Below are positions 33,866 to 42,727 of a stretch of DNA of 64,000 nucleotides, in pieces. The DNA is from Candidatus Formimonas warabiya (GTDB lineage Bacteria; Bacillota; Dehalobacteriia; Dehalobacteriales; Dehalobacteriaceae). The position numbers and the translations under genes are program-made. The notes beneath the pieces were generated by a model. It searched no databases and was not told the DNA's origin. It saw nothing but the letters and a program-made list of their open reading frames with translations. The DNA is taken from the NCBI RefSeq assembly GCF_002777255.1, contig NZ_CP017634.1:6377271-6441270 (forward strand), read 5' to 3'. Positions within the stretch are counted from its first letter, which is position 1. The number at the start of each line of letters is the position of its first letter.

Positions 33866-36271
33866 TTGAAACATTTGTTGAAGTTAGCGATAGTCCTGAT
33901 CATCGCAATTACTTTTTCAGGGTCAGGTTTTGCTGATGAGAATTGGAATTTCAAAGTTTCTCTGATTAAGCACCAGCTTGTAATAAAGCCGGGCAGTCCT
34001 GATGCCTGGTATGATGGAAAACCATTTGCCACTACTCCGGCGATGTTAAAAGACAACCGACTTTACCTTCCTTTGCGCCTGATGCGTGAATTGAGTCAGG
34101 TGACATGGAATACCAAGGATAATTATGTGGATGTGACTGTGCCGGAACAGAAATCCTATCTTCGCTACCAGGTCAATAAACCTTTCGTATCTTTTATGAA
34201 TGAGGAGGGTATAGCTGTTTACCAAATACCGGTACCTGCCCCTTTCATCAAAAACGGCATCTTTTATATTCCGGTAAAATCCCTGGATCAGGCTTTAGGG
34301 ACAAACCTGTCCTACACGGACAATAAACTGACCATTAGTTGGGATATTCCCGTAATTGATCAGCCGCATATTCCCGCGCAGGTAGAAGATGATGCGCAGA
34401 CATTAATCGCCTTGTACGAGGTGGGGCTGGATGTACCCAGTGTCATTCAGGGAGAAAATTCTTGGCTCTCCCCTTCTTGGGACAGTAGTGAAAAACAGGA
34501 ACTATCCATAGAAGGAAAGAAATTTTTTCAGCAAAAACTAACCCTTCCCTTAAAACCGGGGGATAATCCCTTTTACCTGTGGGTACGGAAGGGGAATTTT
34601 CAAAGAGAGGAGCCCTTTGTGATCAGAAGGGAAGTGAGAGATGGCGAAATAGTGCCCATTTCTTATGGTAGCGGGTCTCCTATTAATCAAAGCAGCCGGG
34701 AAAACTTTGAAATTACCGAACCGAAAAGCGGCTATGTGAGGCTGGCACTTCCCGGTACGTTAAATTTTAAGGGTTATCTAAAAGGGACCAGCTTCGGGGA
34801 TAATATCTTTCGCCTGATCATCACGAAACTGGATGGATACATGTACCGGCAATACGATCAAATTCAAATTCCGGTGGTGAAGGGCCAGTTATCCGCCCAA
34901 GTAAACCTTCCTGATCCAGGTGCTTATTTATTGGAAGTGATCAGCCCTCAATATATTCCCACTACGGAACAAGGCACTGTTGGGACGAAATGGGCGGAAA
35001 TCAAAGTAGAAGTCGGAGACCGGGCCGACGGGGCTTTTTCCGCGCGGTTGGCCGGTACCGGCATTGGACTAAAGGATCTCAATGATCTGATCATTATTGA
35101 CGGTCATTTTCTCGATCTTAACCAGGATGGCAGGAAGGATGAAATATATTTTGTGGCGAACCCTTATGACGAAAATGATGATTACTTTTCTGCTCCGGGA
35201 TATCTGATTTATGCCACTTCTGCTCAGGAGAAATTCCGTTATATCAAATTGGATTTCCCGCCGATCGACCTGCACAAGGGCAATATCAATATTCAGTATG
35301 GGGATATTGATCAGGATAGCGTTCCGGAAATATTTTATTCTGTAGATTATCCCCAGCCGGAGTATGTGACGAGATGGCCCCATATGTTACAATATCACAG
35401 GGAAACCGGGGAATTTTCCGATTTTGATATTACTTCCGAATATGATATGATCGCGGATTGGGGAGTGGAAGACAATCACATCAGCGGGGAAGCTGAGCTT
35501 TGGCTGGATATTAAGAGGGAGCTTTACGATAATGAGGGTATACGTCGTTATTTTCACCTGTATCAAGGCCGGTTAATCAAACGAGAAAATTATTTTCGGC
35601 TGGTCAATCCGTCCTTAAGCCATGAACATGATCCAATCATTACATTCTCTGATCGGAATTTGGAGGAGGTAGTCCGAAAAGAAATTGATCAAGAGAAGGG
35701 TCCTATTTATCAAAGTGAATTAAAAGGGATTACCTACTTGTCGGCTCCGGGGAAAATGATTTCCAACCTGAAAGGACTGGAGTCTTTGGTTGATTTGCGG
35801 GAGTTAAACCTTTCCCAAAACAGCATTCATGATTTAGGTCCTTTAAAGAATTTGGTTAATTTAGAGGAACTGTATCTTTCCGGAAACGAAATTCAGGATT
35901 TAAGCCCGCTCCAGGAACTTCAAAAGCTTAGGGTGTTACATTTAGCAGACTGTGGAATGAGAAACATAGAAACATTAGGCGGCATGCCTAACTTGTTTCA
36001 CCTGGATCTCAGTCATAATTCACTGACGGATATTGGCCCTTTGGCCAAGCTCCGAACTTTACAGGGTTTATCTTTAGAAAACAATCAGATTGAACAGGTG
36101 AAAGCTTTGGCACAATTAACGAGTCTGCTGTCACTCGGGCTTCAAGATAATAGGATTAGTGATGTGAGCCCGTTAAAAGGGTTGGCTAATTTGGAATGGT
36201 TTGGGGTACAAGGAAATGAGGTTTCGGATTTAAGTATTTTATCAACTCTAAAAGGCACGTATATTTATTAA
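33866..36271 (+). CDS. Secreted leucine-rich-repeat protein with copper-amine-oxidase-N-like domain
   Basis: 801 residues. Signal peptide ending near SGFA; an N-terminal domain of the copper amine oxidase N type (about 25-155: VIKPGSPDAWYDGKPF, RLYLPLRLMRELSQVTW), a common wall-associated module in Clostridia; beta-rich middle domains; an acidic calcium-binding-like loop (LDLNQDGRKDEIYF, about residue 417); then about seven internalin-type 22-residue leucine-rich repeats (about 640-800, for example LRELNLSQNSIHDLGPLKNL). The start is TTG at 33866, 9 nt after AGGAGG; the ATG at 33857 is only 1 nt from that site. It is probably exposed at the cell surface for binding; the ligand is unknown. Confidence 0.85.
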   Translation: MKHLLKLAIVLIIAITFSGSGFADENWNFKVSLIKHQLVIKPGSPDAWYDGKPFATTPAMLKDNRLYLPLRLMRELSQVTWNTKDNYVDVTVPEQKSYLRYQVNKPFVSFMNEEGIAVYQIPVPAPFIKNGIFYIPVKSLDQALGTNLSYTDNKLTISWDIPVIDQPHIPAQVEDDAQTLIALYEVGLDVPSVIQGENSWLSPSWDSSEKQELSIEGKKFFQQKLTLPLKPGDNPFYLWVRKGNFQREEPFVIRREVRDGEIVPISYGSGSPINQSSRENFEITEPKSGYVRLALPGTLNFKGYLKGTSFGDNIFRLIITKLDGYMYRQYDQIQIPVVKGQLSAQVNLPDPGAYLLEVISPQYIPTTEQGTVGTKWAEIKVEVGDRADGAFSARLAGTGIGLKDLNDLIIIDGHFLDLNQDGRKDEIYFVANPYDENDDYFSAPGYLIYATSAQEKFRYIKLDFPPIDLHKGNINIQYGDIDQDSVPEIFYSVDYPQPEYVTRWPHMLQYHRETGEFSDFDITSEYDMIADWGVEDNHISGEAELWLDIKRELYDNEGIRRYFHLYQGRLIKRENYFRLVNPSLSHEHDPIITFSDRNLEEVVRKEIDQEKGPIYQSELKGITYLSAPGKMISNLKGLESLVDLRELNLSQNSIHDLGPLKNLVNLEELYLSGNEIQDLSPLQELQKLRVLHLADCGMRNIETLGGMPNLFHLDLSHNSLTDIGPLAKLRTLQGLSLENNQIEQVKALAQLTSLLSLGLQDNRISDVSPLKGLANLEWFGVQGNEVSDLSILSTLKGTYIY

Positions 36272-36392
36272 CCAAATTTGAGGAATGGTTTCTGAAATAA
36301 TGGACTAGGGGAAGCAGCGGAATGTCAGATCCGGTGAAAAGTCTTCACTTATCTCTGTAATGAGGATTTGAACGGCTGTCCCGATCGCCAAA

Positions 36393-36420
36393 ATTCAATT
36401 CAAGAACCGTCCCTGAATTT
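36393..36420 (+). repeat. Solo half of the palindromic repeat element
   Basis: ATTCAATTCAAGAACCGTCC continues to CTGAATTT, identical to the right end of copies 1 and 2, with no left half nearby. It lies in the spacer before the Nudix gene. Confidence 0.75.
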
Positions 36421-36445
36421 ACTGAATTTACTTAGGAGAGGGAAG

Positions 36446-37015
36446 ATGAACTGGATAGAATTAATTAAAAGATATCCTGCCCAAACAGAGCAGGAGAAAA
36501 AGGATCAAGAAATAATCTTAGATTGTATCGACAAATTCGATAACATTTTAACGAGAGATAACGAGATTGCCCATATTACCAGTTCGGCCTTTGTCGTGAA
36601 TAAGATGAAAGACAAGGTGTTAATGATCCATCATAATATCTATCATTCATGGTCATGGACCGGCGGCCATGCCGATGGAGAAGAGGATTTGTTATCTGTG
36701 GCAATCAAAGAAGTAAAAGAAGAAACCGGCGTAAAAAATATTTACCCGGTGACCGGCGATATTTTTTCTTTGGATATCCTGCCCGTGCTGGGGCATTTTA
36801 AAAGGGAAAAATATGTATCTGCCCATGTGCATCTCTCCGTTGCCTATTTGTTTGAGGCCGATGAAGGTGAACCCCTTATGGTTAAAGAAGATGAAAACAG
36901 CGGTGTGAAATGGGTTCCGATAGATGAAGTAAATATCTACAGCAATGAACCGCATATGCAGACGGTATACAAGAAATTAATTTCAAGAATAAAGCACGGA
37001 CAGTTTAGCCGGTAA
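36446..37015 (+). CDS. Nudix hydrolase
   Basis: 189 residues. The Nudix box is intact as G-x5-E-x7-KE-V-x-EE-x-GV (from GHADGEEDLL to KEVKEETGV), with Lys in place of the usual Arg, on a classic alpha/beta/alpha core. It should hydrolyse a nucleoside-diphosphate-linked compound, unidentified. ATG at 36446 follows GGAGAGGGAAG. The open frame runs further upstream through the repeat half-element, which I do not regard as coding. Confidence 0.9.
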   Translation: MNWIELIKRYPAQTEQEKKDQEIILDCIDKFDNILTRDNEIAHITSSAFVVNKMKDKVLMIHHNIYHSWSWTGGHADGEEDLLSVAIKEVKEETGVKNIYPVTGDIFSLDILPVLGHFKREKYVSAHVHLSVAYLFEADEGEPLMVKEDENSGVKWVPIDEVNIYSNEPHMQTVYKKLISRIKHGQFSR

Positions 37016-37128
37016 CTTAGTGCAAGTATCCTGTATTTGTTGGGGTATATCTCGGACATATTACCTTCATCCTGGGGTGTGGGTTGCCCCTATGGAGAAA
37101 AACATGTTGCAAAAATTGAGGTGCCTGT

Positions 37129-37695
37129 ATGACAAAAAGATGTGATTGGGTTACAAGCGATCCGATTTACCTTGATTATCATGACCGGGAGTGGGGAGTG
37201 CCCGTACACGATGATGGAAAACTGTTTGAGATGATTGTTCTAGATGGGGCACAAGCTGGTTTAAGCTGGCTCACCATCCTGAAAAAACGGCATCATTATC
37301 GAAAAGCCTTTGATCATTTTGATGTGGAGAGGGTGGCTCAATATGATGCCAATAAAATAAATGAACTGTTATCGGATCCCGGGATCGTTAGAAACCGGCT
37401 CAAGATCGCTTCTGCCGTGACAAATGCCAAGGCTTTTCTCCAGATTCAGAAAGAGTTTGGGAGTTTTGACGCCTATATCTGGAAATTTGTGGGAGGCAAA
37501 CCAAGAATAAACTGCTGGCAATCGGTAAGGGAAATTCCTCCGCGCACCGCCGAGTCGGATGCCATGAGCAAAGATTTGATGCGCAGGGGATTCAAATTTG
37601 TGGGGTCAACGATTTGTTATGCCTTTATGCAGGCGGCCGGATTGGTAAATGATCATGTAGTTGATTGTTTCCGCTATCAGGAACTTTGTAAGTGA
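37129..37695 (+). CDS. tag: DNA-3-methyladenine glycosylase I
   Basis: Excises 3-methyladenine from alkylated DNA. 188 residues, a typical TagI length. It carries RCDWVTSDPIYLDYHDREWGV at the N-terminus, LDGAQAGLSWLTILKKR and a C-terminal GFKFVGSTICYAFMQAAGLVNDH...C. The zinc-binding ligands C5, H18 and the C-terminal His/Cys appear in place. It begins with ATG at 37129 after a GAGGTGCCT stretch. It ends within 40 bp of the next gene and may be cotranscribed with it. Confidence 0.95.
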   Translation: MTKRCDWVTSDPIYLDYHDREWGVPVHDDGKLFEMIVLDGAQAGLSWLTILKKRHHYRKAFDHFDVERVAQYDANKINELLSDPGIVRNRLKIASAVTNAKAFLQIQKEFGSFDAYIWKFVGGKPRINCWQSVREIPPRTAESDAMSKDLMRRGFKFVGSTICYAFMQAAGLVNDHVVDCFRYQELCK

Positions 37696-37730
37696 TCGAG
37701 GCATGTTTTTTCAAAAAGGAGGTTTCATTG

Positions 37731-39428
37731 GTGGATTCCACCCGTCTTGCTTCAGGCTTCAGCACTACCCGCTTTGATAAACCTAGTACCGGTCTGCCGG
37801 GGCTGGACTATGTTATTGATTATCTGCGTTTGGGCGACAATGTTGTGTTGCTGGTGGATACCATCGATGACTATAGCTATTTTGTTACTTCTTTTGTCGA
37901 GCAGGCCTGTCAAGACGGCAAAGAAGTGGTATACATTCGATTTGCCGAACACAAACCATTAGTCGCTCCCGGGGAAAATGTCACAATTTATTACATCGAC
38001 GCCAATGTGGGTTTTGAGGTATTTTCTACCCAGGTTCACCGCATTGCTTCCCGGGAAGGACAGGGCGTTTATTATGTGTTTGATTGTCTATCAGAGCTCT
38101 TGTCTGCTTGGGCAACCGATTTGATGATCGGCAATTTTTTTACCATTACCTGCCCTTATTTATATGAATTAAATACGGTGGCTTATTTTTCCATCCTGAG
38201 GAACCATAATTCTTTTTCCACGGTGGCTACCATCAGAGAGACAACACAACTGCTTTTGGATATTTACAATTGTGAAGGAGATATTTTCGTTCACCCGCTC
38301 AAAGTCCAAAACCGTTATTCACCGTATATGTTTTTCCCCCATGTGCAAAGAGGAGAAAATTTTGTCCCGGTAACCAGCGGTGAGGACGAGACGAAACTAT
38401 TTTCCTACGTTTTAAGCAGAGGCCTGGGCAAAAGCGAAAGAAGCTGGGATTATTGGGACCAGGTTTTCTTTAAAGCAGGGGAGATATTTGAAGGCGTAGG
38501 AAAACAGGAGAAAATATGCATCGCAAAAGGACAGGAATTAGTGAAAACCATCAGCAAAATGCTATTAAGCAAAGATCAAACCATTCTTGATTTAGCGCAA
38601 AAATATTTTACTTTGGCGGATTTATTAGGTATTCGATCACGCATGACTGGCTCCGGATTCATTGGCGAAAAAAGCGCGGGAATGCTGTTGGCACGAAAAA
38701 TCCTGGAGAAAAACCAAGAGGAAAAATGGGCTGATTTCCTGGAACCTCACGATTCTTTTTATCTTGGTTCGGATATTTTCTATACCTTTTTAATCCAAAA
38801 CGGCTGGTGGAAACTTAGAATGGAGCTCAAGCGAAAAGACAAATATGTTCAGGCGGCAAAAGAACTCAAGGAAAAAATGATGAAAGGCAGACTACCGGAA
38901 GCAGTGAGAGAACAATTCAAAAGAATGCTGGAACATTTTGGCCAGTCCCCCATGGTGATCCGTTCCAGCAGCCTTTTTGGGGAAGGTATTTTGTGTCTTA
39001 ATCAAGGAACACCTGAGCAAAGGTATTTGGCATTTGAAAATGCAGTCCGTTCAGCCTATGCCAGTACCATGAACGAGGATGCCTTAAATTCCCCTCAGCA
39101 GCGGGGTTTTGCTGAGCAAGATGAGCAAATGGCCCTTCTGGTGCAGCGTATCTCGAGAGTGTACCATGGAGAATGTGTTTCCCCGGATCGTTCAGGAGCA
39201 GGGCTATCTAGCCATACCCATATTTGGAAGGACGCGGCGGTACCGGAAACGAGGATTCTCCATAACGCCACTCTTGTGAACAAGATCCAAGCCATGCAAA
39301 AAGTACTGGAAGAATGCTATCAGAATCCGCTAGATATCGAATTTACGGTGAATTTTGATCATGAAGAAAAACCCCGGATAAACCTTCTTCAGTGCCGGCC
39401 CTTTAAACCAAGGGAAAAGAAAACTTGA
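37731..39428 (+). CDS. Degenerate PEP/pyruvate-binding-domain protein with RecA/KaiC-like N-terminus
   Basis: 565 residues. Residues about 10-220 look like a KaiC/RecA-type fold (STGLPGLDYVIDYLRLGDNVVLLVD). From about 300 the sequence follows the PEP/pyruvate-binding (PPDK N-terminal) domain: TGSGFIGEKSAGMLLARKIL, MVIRSSS, CLNQGTPEQRYLAFENAVR and DEQMALLVQRISRVYHGE. The stretch expected after RSSS is shortened, and the sequence jumps from GLSSH to a short tail ending INLLQCRPF. Relatives I recall are about 850 residues, so a large internal part appears lost. GTG at 37731 lies 8 nt after AAGGAGG. It may be regulatory rather than catalytic. Confidence 0.75.
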   Translation: MDSTRLASGFSTTRFDKPSTGLPGLDYVIDYLRLGDNVVLLVDTIDDYSYFVTSFVEQACQDGKEVVYIRFAEHKPLVAPGENVTIYYIDANVGFEVFSTQVHRIASREGQGVYYVFDCLSELLSAWATDLMIGNFFTITCPYLYELNTVAYFSILRNHNSFSTVATIRETTQLLLDIYNCEGDIFVHPLKVQNRYSPYMFFPHVQRGENFVPVTSGEDETKLFSYVLSRGLGKSERSWDYWDQVFFKAGEIFEGVGKQEKICIAKGQELVKTISKMLLSKDQTILDLAQKYFTLADLLGIRSRMTGSGFIGEKSAGMLLARKILEKNQEEKWADFLEPHDSFYLGSDIFYTFLIQNGWWKLRMELKRKDKYVQAAKELKEKMMKGRLPEAVREQFKRMLEHFGQSPMVIRSSSLFGEGILCLNQGTPEQRYLAFENAVRSAYASTMNEDALNSPQQRGFAEQDEQMALLVQRISRVYHGECVSPDRSGAGLSSHTHIWKDAAVPETRILHNATLVNKIQAMQKVLEECYQNPLDIEFTVNFDHEEKPRINLLQCRPFKPREKKT

Positions 39429-39480
39429 AAGAGTAAAAATCCAGATATATAAATTAAATAGAGAAAGGGTGATGGTCCGC

Positions 39481-40011
39481 ATGAAGTATGTCAAACTATT
39501 CATCATATTGATCGCACTGGGATTTCTCACTATCGGTTGCTCCGGTGAGAAGACGTCATCGCCTGCCCCAGAGCAACAGGATACTTCTACCCAGACAGAA
39601 GAAGAAAGTGAAGAATCTGTGGTGCAAGAGCCGGCAAATGAAGATCCCGGGCAGGGAGAAATGGAAGCAAGCCTGTCGCCGATAGAAGATATATCGAAAT
39701 ACGACGGGCATGAAGGGGTAATATTTCTCCAAGAGTTCACGGAACTGATCAGGAGCCGCCAGTATGAAAAGGCAATCCAATATTTTACACCGGATATGCT
39801 TGCGGAAATAGAAGCATATGGATACGACAATCCGGTAAGCTATTTGGAGGAGCTGTATCAGGGGACAGATAAAAATGACATCGAATTAGTTCTATATGAT
39901 GTGAAAGAGGAGAGTATCAGCAGCGCTGTGACACGGCAGGACGGGGAAACACCCTTTTCCGCATACCTGAAAGATGGTGTGTGGACGTTGTTCTTTTCTC
40001 CCGTAAATTAA
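39481..40011 (+). CDS. Lipoprotein of unknown function
   Basis: 176 residues. A lipoprotein signal peptide ends in TIGC (Cys at residue 20). A low-complexity acidic linker rich in Glu, Gln and Ser (about 25-60) follows, then a compact domain (about 75-176, GVIFLQEFTELIRSRQYEKAIQYF) that resembles DUF4878/NTF2-like lipoprotein domains, a weak call. The start at 39481 is placed 7 nt after AAAGGGTGAT. It is convergent with the flavin reductase gene. Confidence 0.75.
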   Translation: MKYVKLFIILIALGFLTIGCSGEKTSSPAPEQQDTSTQTEEESEESVVQEPANEDPGQGEMEASLSPIEDISKYDGHEGVIFLQEFTELIRSRQYEKAIQYFTPDMLAEIEAYGYDNPVSYLEELYQGTDKNDIELVLYDVKEESISSAVTRQDGETPFSAYLKDGVWTLFFSPVN

Positions 40012-40035
40012 GGGGCTTTCTTAAATCAGCGCATC

Positions 40036-40067
40036 CAAAAAATTCAGGGCGGTTCATACCGCCCTGA
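40036..40067 (-). terminator. Intrinsic terminator of the flavin reductase gene
   Basis: On the minus strand TCAGGGCGGT, loop, ACCGCCCTGA is followed by ATTTTTT. There is no T-run on the + strand side, so it serves the minus-strand gene. Confidence 0.75.
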
Positions 40068-40085
40068 GTGGAGAAAACGGTTACA

Positions 40086-40640
40086 CTAATGATTGTTGTA
40101 TGCGGTGCCTTCTTTAAATACGGTCCCTACTACCTGGCCTAGATGACAGTAACTGCCCCCTATCATAATCAGCGGGTTGATCTTTAGGGGATCAGGCTTA
40201 CCCTCTGTCAGGCATTGCTCATTCAGGTATGCGGCCATGATTTCGCCTAGAAACATTTCAAAGTCAAAGACAGGGATGTTTTGAATGACCTTGCAGAGAA
40301 AATTCATCGGGCATTCACGGATCATGGGGGCTTTTCCCTGCGCATCATAAAATGGAGTAAATACGTGGGACTTATCGGCTGTTTTCCCTGATGTTATGCC
40401 ACAATAATCTGTTTCCCGGACCAGGTCGGGGGAGGGGATATTGACACTGAAGTAGCCGTTTTCTTTGACGCCCCTGGTGGTATAATGGGTGCTTTTCAGC
40501 GAGATAGCAAGCACCGGGTTTAGGCTTACCACCCCGCAGGCCCCGAGGGTGGCGTAATTCGGTCTGCCATTGACCTCCGCTCCCACAAGCACAGTGGGGA
40601 AGGGGCCAAAGGGCCTAGAGGGGATTTTGATCTTTTCCAT
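40086..40640 (-). CDS. Flavin reductase-like (flavoredoxin, DIM6/NTAB family) protein
   Basis: 184 residues, a split-barrel FMN-binding fold: PSRPFGPFPTVLVGAEVNGRPNYATLGACGVV, NPVLAISLKSTHYTTRGVKENGYFSVNIPS. Residues from VRETDYCGITSGKTADKSHVF onward are typical of anaerobe flavoredoxins. It likely binds FMN and takes part in electron transfer or flavin reduction. The start ATG at 40640 is set by AAAGGAGG about 7 nt upstream; an in-frame ATG 24 nt further up is weaker. It is closed by its own terminator. Confidence 0.88.
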   Translation of the reverse strand: MEKIKIPSRPFGPFPTVLVGAEVNGRPNYATLGACGVVSLNPVLAISLKSTHYTTRGVKENGYFSVNIPSPDLVRETDYCGITSGKTADKSHVFTPFYDAQGKAPMIRECPMNFLCKVIQNIPVFDFEMFLGEIMAAYLNEQCLTEGKPDPLKINPLIMIGGSYCHLGQVVGTVFKEGTAYNNH

Positions 40641-40793
40641 ACAGCAACCTCCTTTTGTATTCAAGTGCAGGAATCTATAAAAAATATAAGGTAAAGGACC
40701 AAAAAAGAATAGACTTTTTCTTTCTCATGATTTATCCTATTGTTATAGTATGCCCAGTAGCCAGATATTTTTTACGGGTTATCCGGATACGCT

Positions 40794-40835
40794 AAAAAAG
40801 CCGATCGTCCTGAGTGGAGGAAAATCGGTTTTTTT
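40794..40835 (+). terminator. Terminator hairpin in the leader of the DUF2461 gene
   Basis: GCCGAT plus inner TCCT pairs with AGGA plus ATCGGT, then seven T; an A-run precedes it, so it could act on both strands. It lies between a possible TATAGT -10 (40744-40749) and the DUF2461 start, where it would attenuate that gene. I recognise no known riboswitch around it. Confidence 0.6.
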
Positions 40836-40887
40836 ATTCCCAAGGGCATGCCATGCGCAAGGGAAAATAAAATTAGGGGTGGGGAAA

Positions 40888-41553
40888 ATGTTTCAGGGTT
40901 TTTCTGAAGGGACAATTCAATTTTTACAAGGCTTAAAAGAGAATAACAACAAAGCATGGTTTGAAGCAAACAAACCGACGTATCAGAATTTCGTCCAAGA
41001 GCCCCTGCGTGAACTGGTAGACGAATTGGGCCCCTTTATGTTATCCATTGATGCCCTCTTTGAGATTAGCCCGAAAAAGGCGATTTCCAGAATCAATCGG
41101 GATATCCGGTTTTCCCATGATAAAAGCCCCTACCGGTCCAATATGTGGATTTCTTTTAAGAGACAATACCTGGATTGGAAAGCAGAGCCTACCTACTTTT
41201 TTGAAATATTTCCCGATTTCTACCGATACGGCATGGGTTTTTATTGTACCCCCCGGGAAACGATGGACAAATTGAGAGAGATGATTGATGAAAAGAAAAA
41301 AGACTTTCAGCAAATTCACCACCTCTATCAAAGCCAAAATATCTTCCGTATCGAGGGGGAGAAATACAAAAGAATCTTGAATGCCAATTTAACGGCAGAG
41401 TTGAACGAATGGTATCAAAGAAAAGAGGTATATTTTGTCTGTAACCGAAACATAGACGAGCTCTTATTTGAGAAGGAACTTGTCCCTGTGTTAAGAGATG
41501 GGTTTAAAATCTTAGAACCTTTCTATCATTATTTCCTCAGGCTAAAAAAATAA
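40888..41553 (+). CDS. DUF2461 (TIGR02453) family protein
   Basis: 221 residues. The hallmarks are FLQGLKENNNKAWFEANKPTY near the N-terminus, PKKAISRINRDIRFSHDKSPYRSNMWISF in the middle and YFFEIFPDFYRYGMGFY. The family is widespread and of unknown function. ATG at 40888 follows GGGGTGGGG and matches the family N-terminus; the upstream open frame crosses the terminator hairpin and is rejected. Confidence 0.9.
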   Translation: MFQGFSEGTIQFLQGLKENNNKAWFEANKPTYQNFVQEPLRELVDELGPFMLSIDALFEISPKKAISRINRDIRFSHDKSPYRSNMWISFKRQYLDWKAEPTYFFEIFPDFYRYGMGFYCTPRETMDKLREMIDEKKKDFQQIHHLYQSQNIFRIEGEKYKRILNANLTAELNEWYQRKEVYFVCNRNIDELLFEKELVPVLRDGFKILEPFYHYFLRLKK

Positions 41554-41667
41554 AGGGACGGCATGGGCAAAAAGCATCCTCCAAAAGATTGGAGAAAAGA
41601 AAAAATTAGCGTATGATTAGACTGAAAGACATAAGAGGACAAAAATGGAAGGGAAAGGCATTCTGAC

Positions 41668-42627
41668 ATGGGGAACTTGAATAAAAACAGCTGGGGATTC
41701 ATCTTTGCCTTGATATCGGCTGTTTTTTGGGGAACTTACGGGACCTTCCTGAAGTTGATGGGAGATGCCGGATTTAAGGGCATGACGATTGCCGCCATGT
41801 CACCTACGATCGTAATTTCCTTTTTCTTGGCCAAAATTCTTTTTAATCAGCCCAAAGCGCTTTTTATCAGCAAAAAGATACTGGCTTTAATTGCTTTACA
41901 TGGTATTTTTATCACCAGTGGCATTACCTTTTGCTATGTTCAGGCAGTTTCTGCTCTTCCGGTGGGGATTGTGTCTATCATTTCTTTTTGTCATATCATT
42001 TTCTTGATGATTACAACCAGGATCGTATTTGGTTATCAGATTACAAGGAAAAAAGTGGCAGTGATACTGATCGTCCTGGTGGGACTCAGCCTTGTTCTGG
42101 AGGTATATCAAGTGGCCGGGTCACTGAACTTGGCCGGAGTCATGTGGGCGGCCCTGGGGGCGCTCCTGGTTGCGCTGGGTGCTACCCTGTTCAAGTATTA
42201 TCTGACCAGGGGAATAGAGGCTACGGCCGTATTCTTTTATACCAACTTTTTTGCTGCCCTTACTTTGTGGTGTGCTACCCCTCTCTGGGAAATAGCCCGT
42301 GAAACGGTACAATTGACTTCCGTCCATGGATATCGCGTATGGCTGATTCTCCTCGGTTTTGCACTCCTTCCTTTAGTCGGCTCCTATCTCCTGTATGGAA
42401 AAGCCTATGAACGGATCGAGCCCACCTATGTCTCCCTGATGTACTCCCTAGACCCTGTAACGGCAACCATATTGGGTTTTCTGCTCCTGGACCAGAATTT
42501 GCATGTAATGCAGCTCATCGGCATGGGCATTATCCTGCTTCCGGTGTGCTATATTCAATATATGGAAGGAAAAGAACCGGATGGGGGAGAAAAGATTACG
42601 GATCACCCCCCAAGTGTGGGAGTTTGA
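41668..42627 (+). CDS. EamA/DMT-family transporter (second copy in window)
   Basis: 319 residues, ten membrane segments in two EamA halves (FIFALISAVFWGTYGTFLKL and VMWAALGALLVALGATLFKYYL). It is only distantly similar to the transporter at 1349-2263. The substrate is unknown. It ends about 25 bp before the MarR operator region, so it is upstream of, not inside, the efflux module. Confidence 0.88.
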   Translation: MGNLNKNSWGFIFALISAVFWGTYGTFLKLMGDAGFKGMTIAAMSPTIVISFFLAKILFNQPKALFISKKILALIALHGIFITSGITFCYVQAVSALPVGIVSIISFCHIIFLMITTRIVFGYQITRKKVAVILIVLVGLSLVLEVYQVAGSLNLAGVMWAALGALLVALGATLFKYYLTRGIEATAVFFYTNFFAALTLWCATPLWEIARETVQLTSVHGYRVWLILLGFALLPLVGSYLLYGKAYERIEPTYVSLMYSLDPVTATILGFLLLDQNLHVMQLIGMGIILLPVCYIQYMEGKEPDGGEKITDHPPSVGV

Positions 42628-42652
42628 CTTTTTGGCAGGAAATGCAAGGATT

Positions 42653-42703
42653 TAGTTGCAAAAGCAACTATCCCATTATATAATATGGTTGCAAATGCAA
42701 CTA
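42653..42703 (+). promoter_or_regulatory. Promoter with two MarR-type operator palindromes
   Basis: -35 TTGCAA (42656-42661) and -10 TATAAT (42679-42684) with a 17-bp spacer. The perfect palindrome TAGTTGCAAAAGCAACTA (42653-42670) covers the -35, and a second, GTTGCAAATGCAAC (42688-42701), lies just after the -10. Two equivalent sites flanking the -10 suggest autorepression by the MarR gene that follows. Confidence 0.8.
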
Positions 42704-42727
42704 TTTTGAAAGGAAGGGGTGTCTTTT

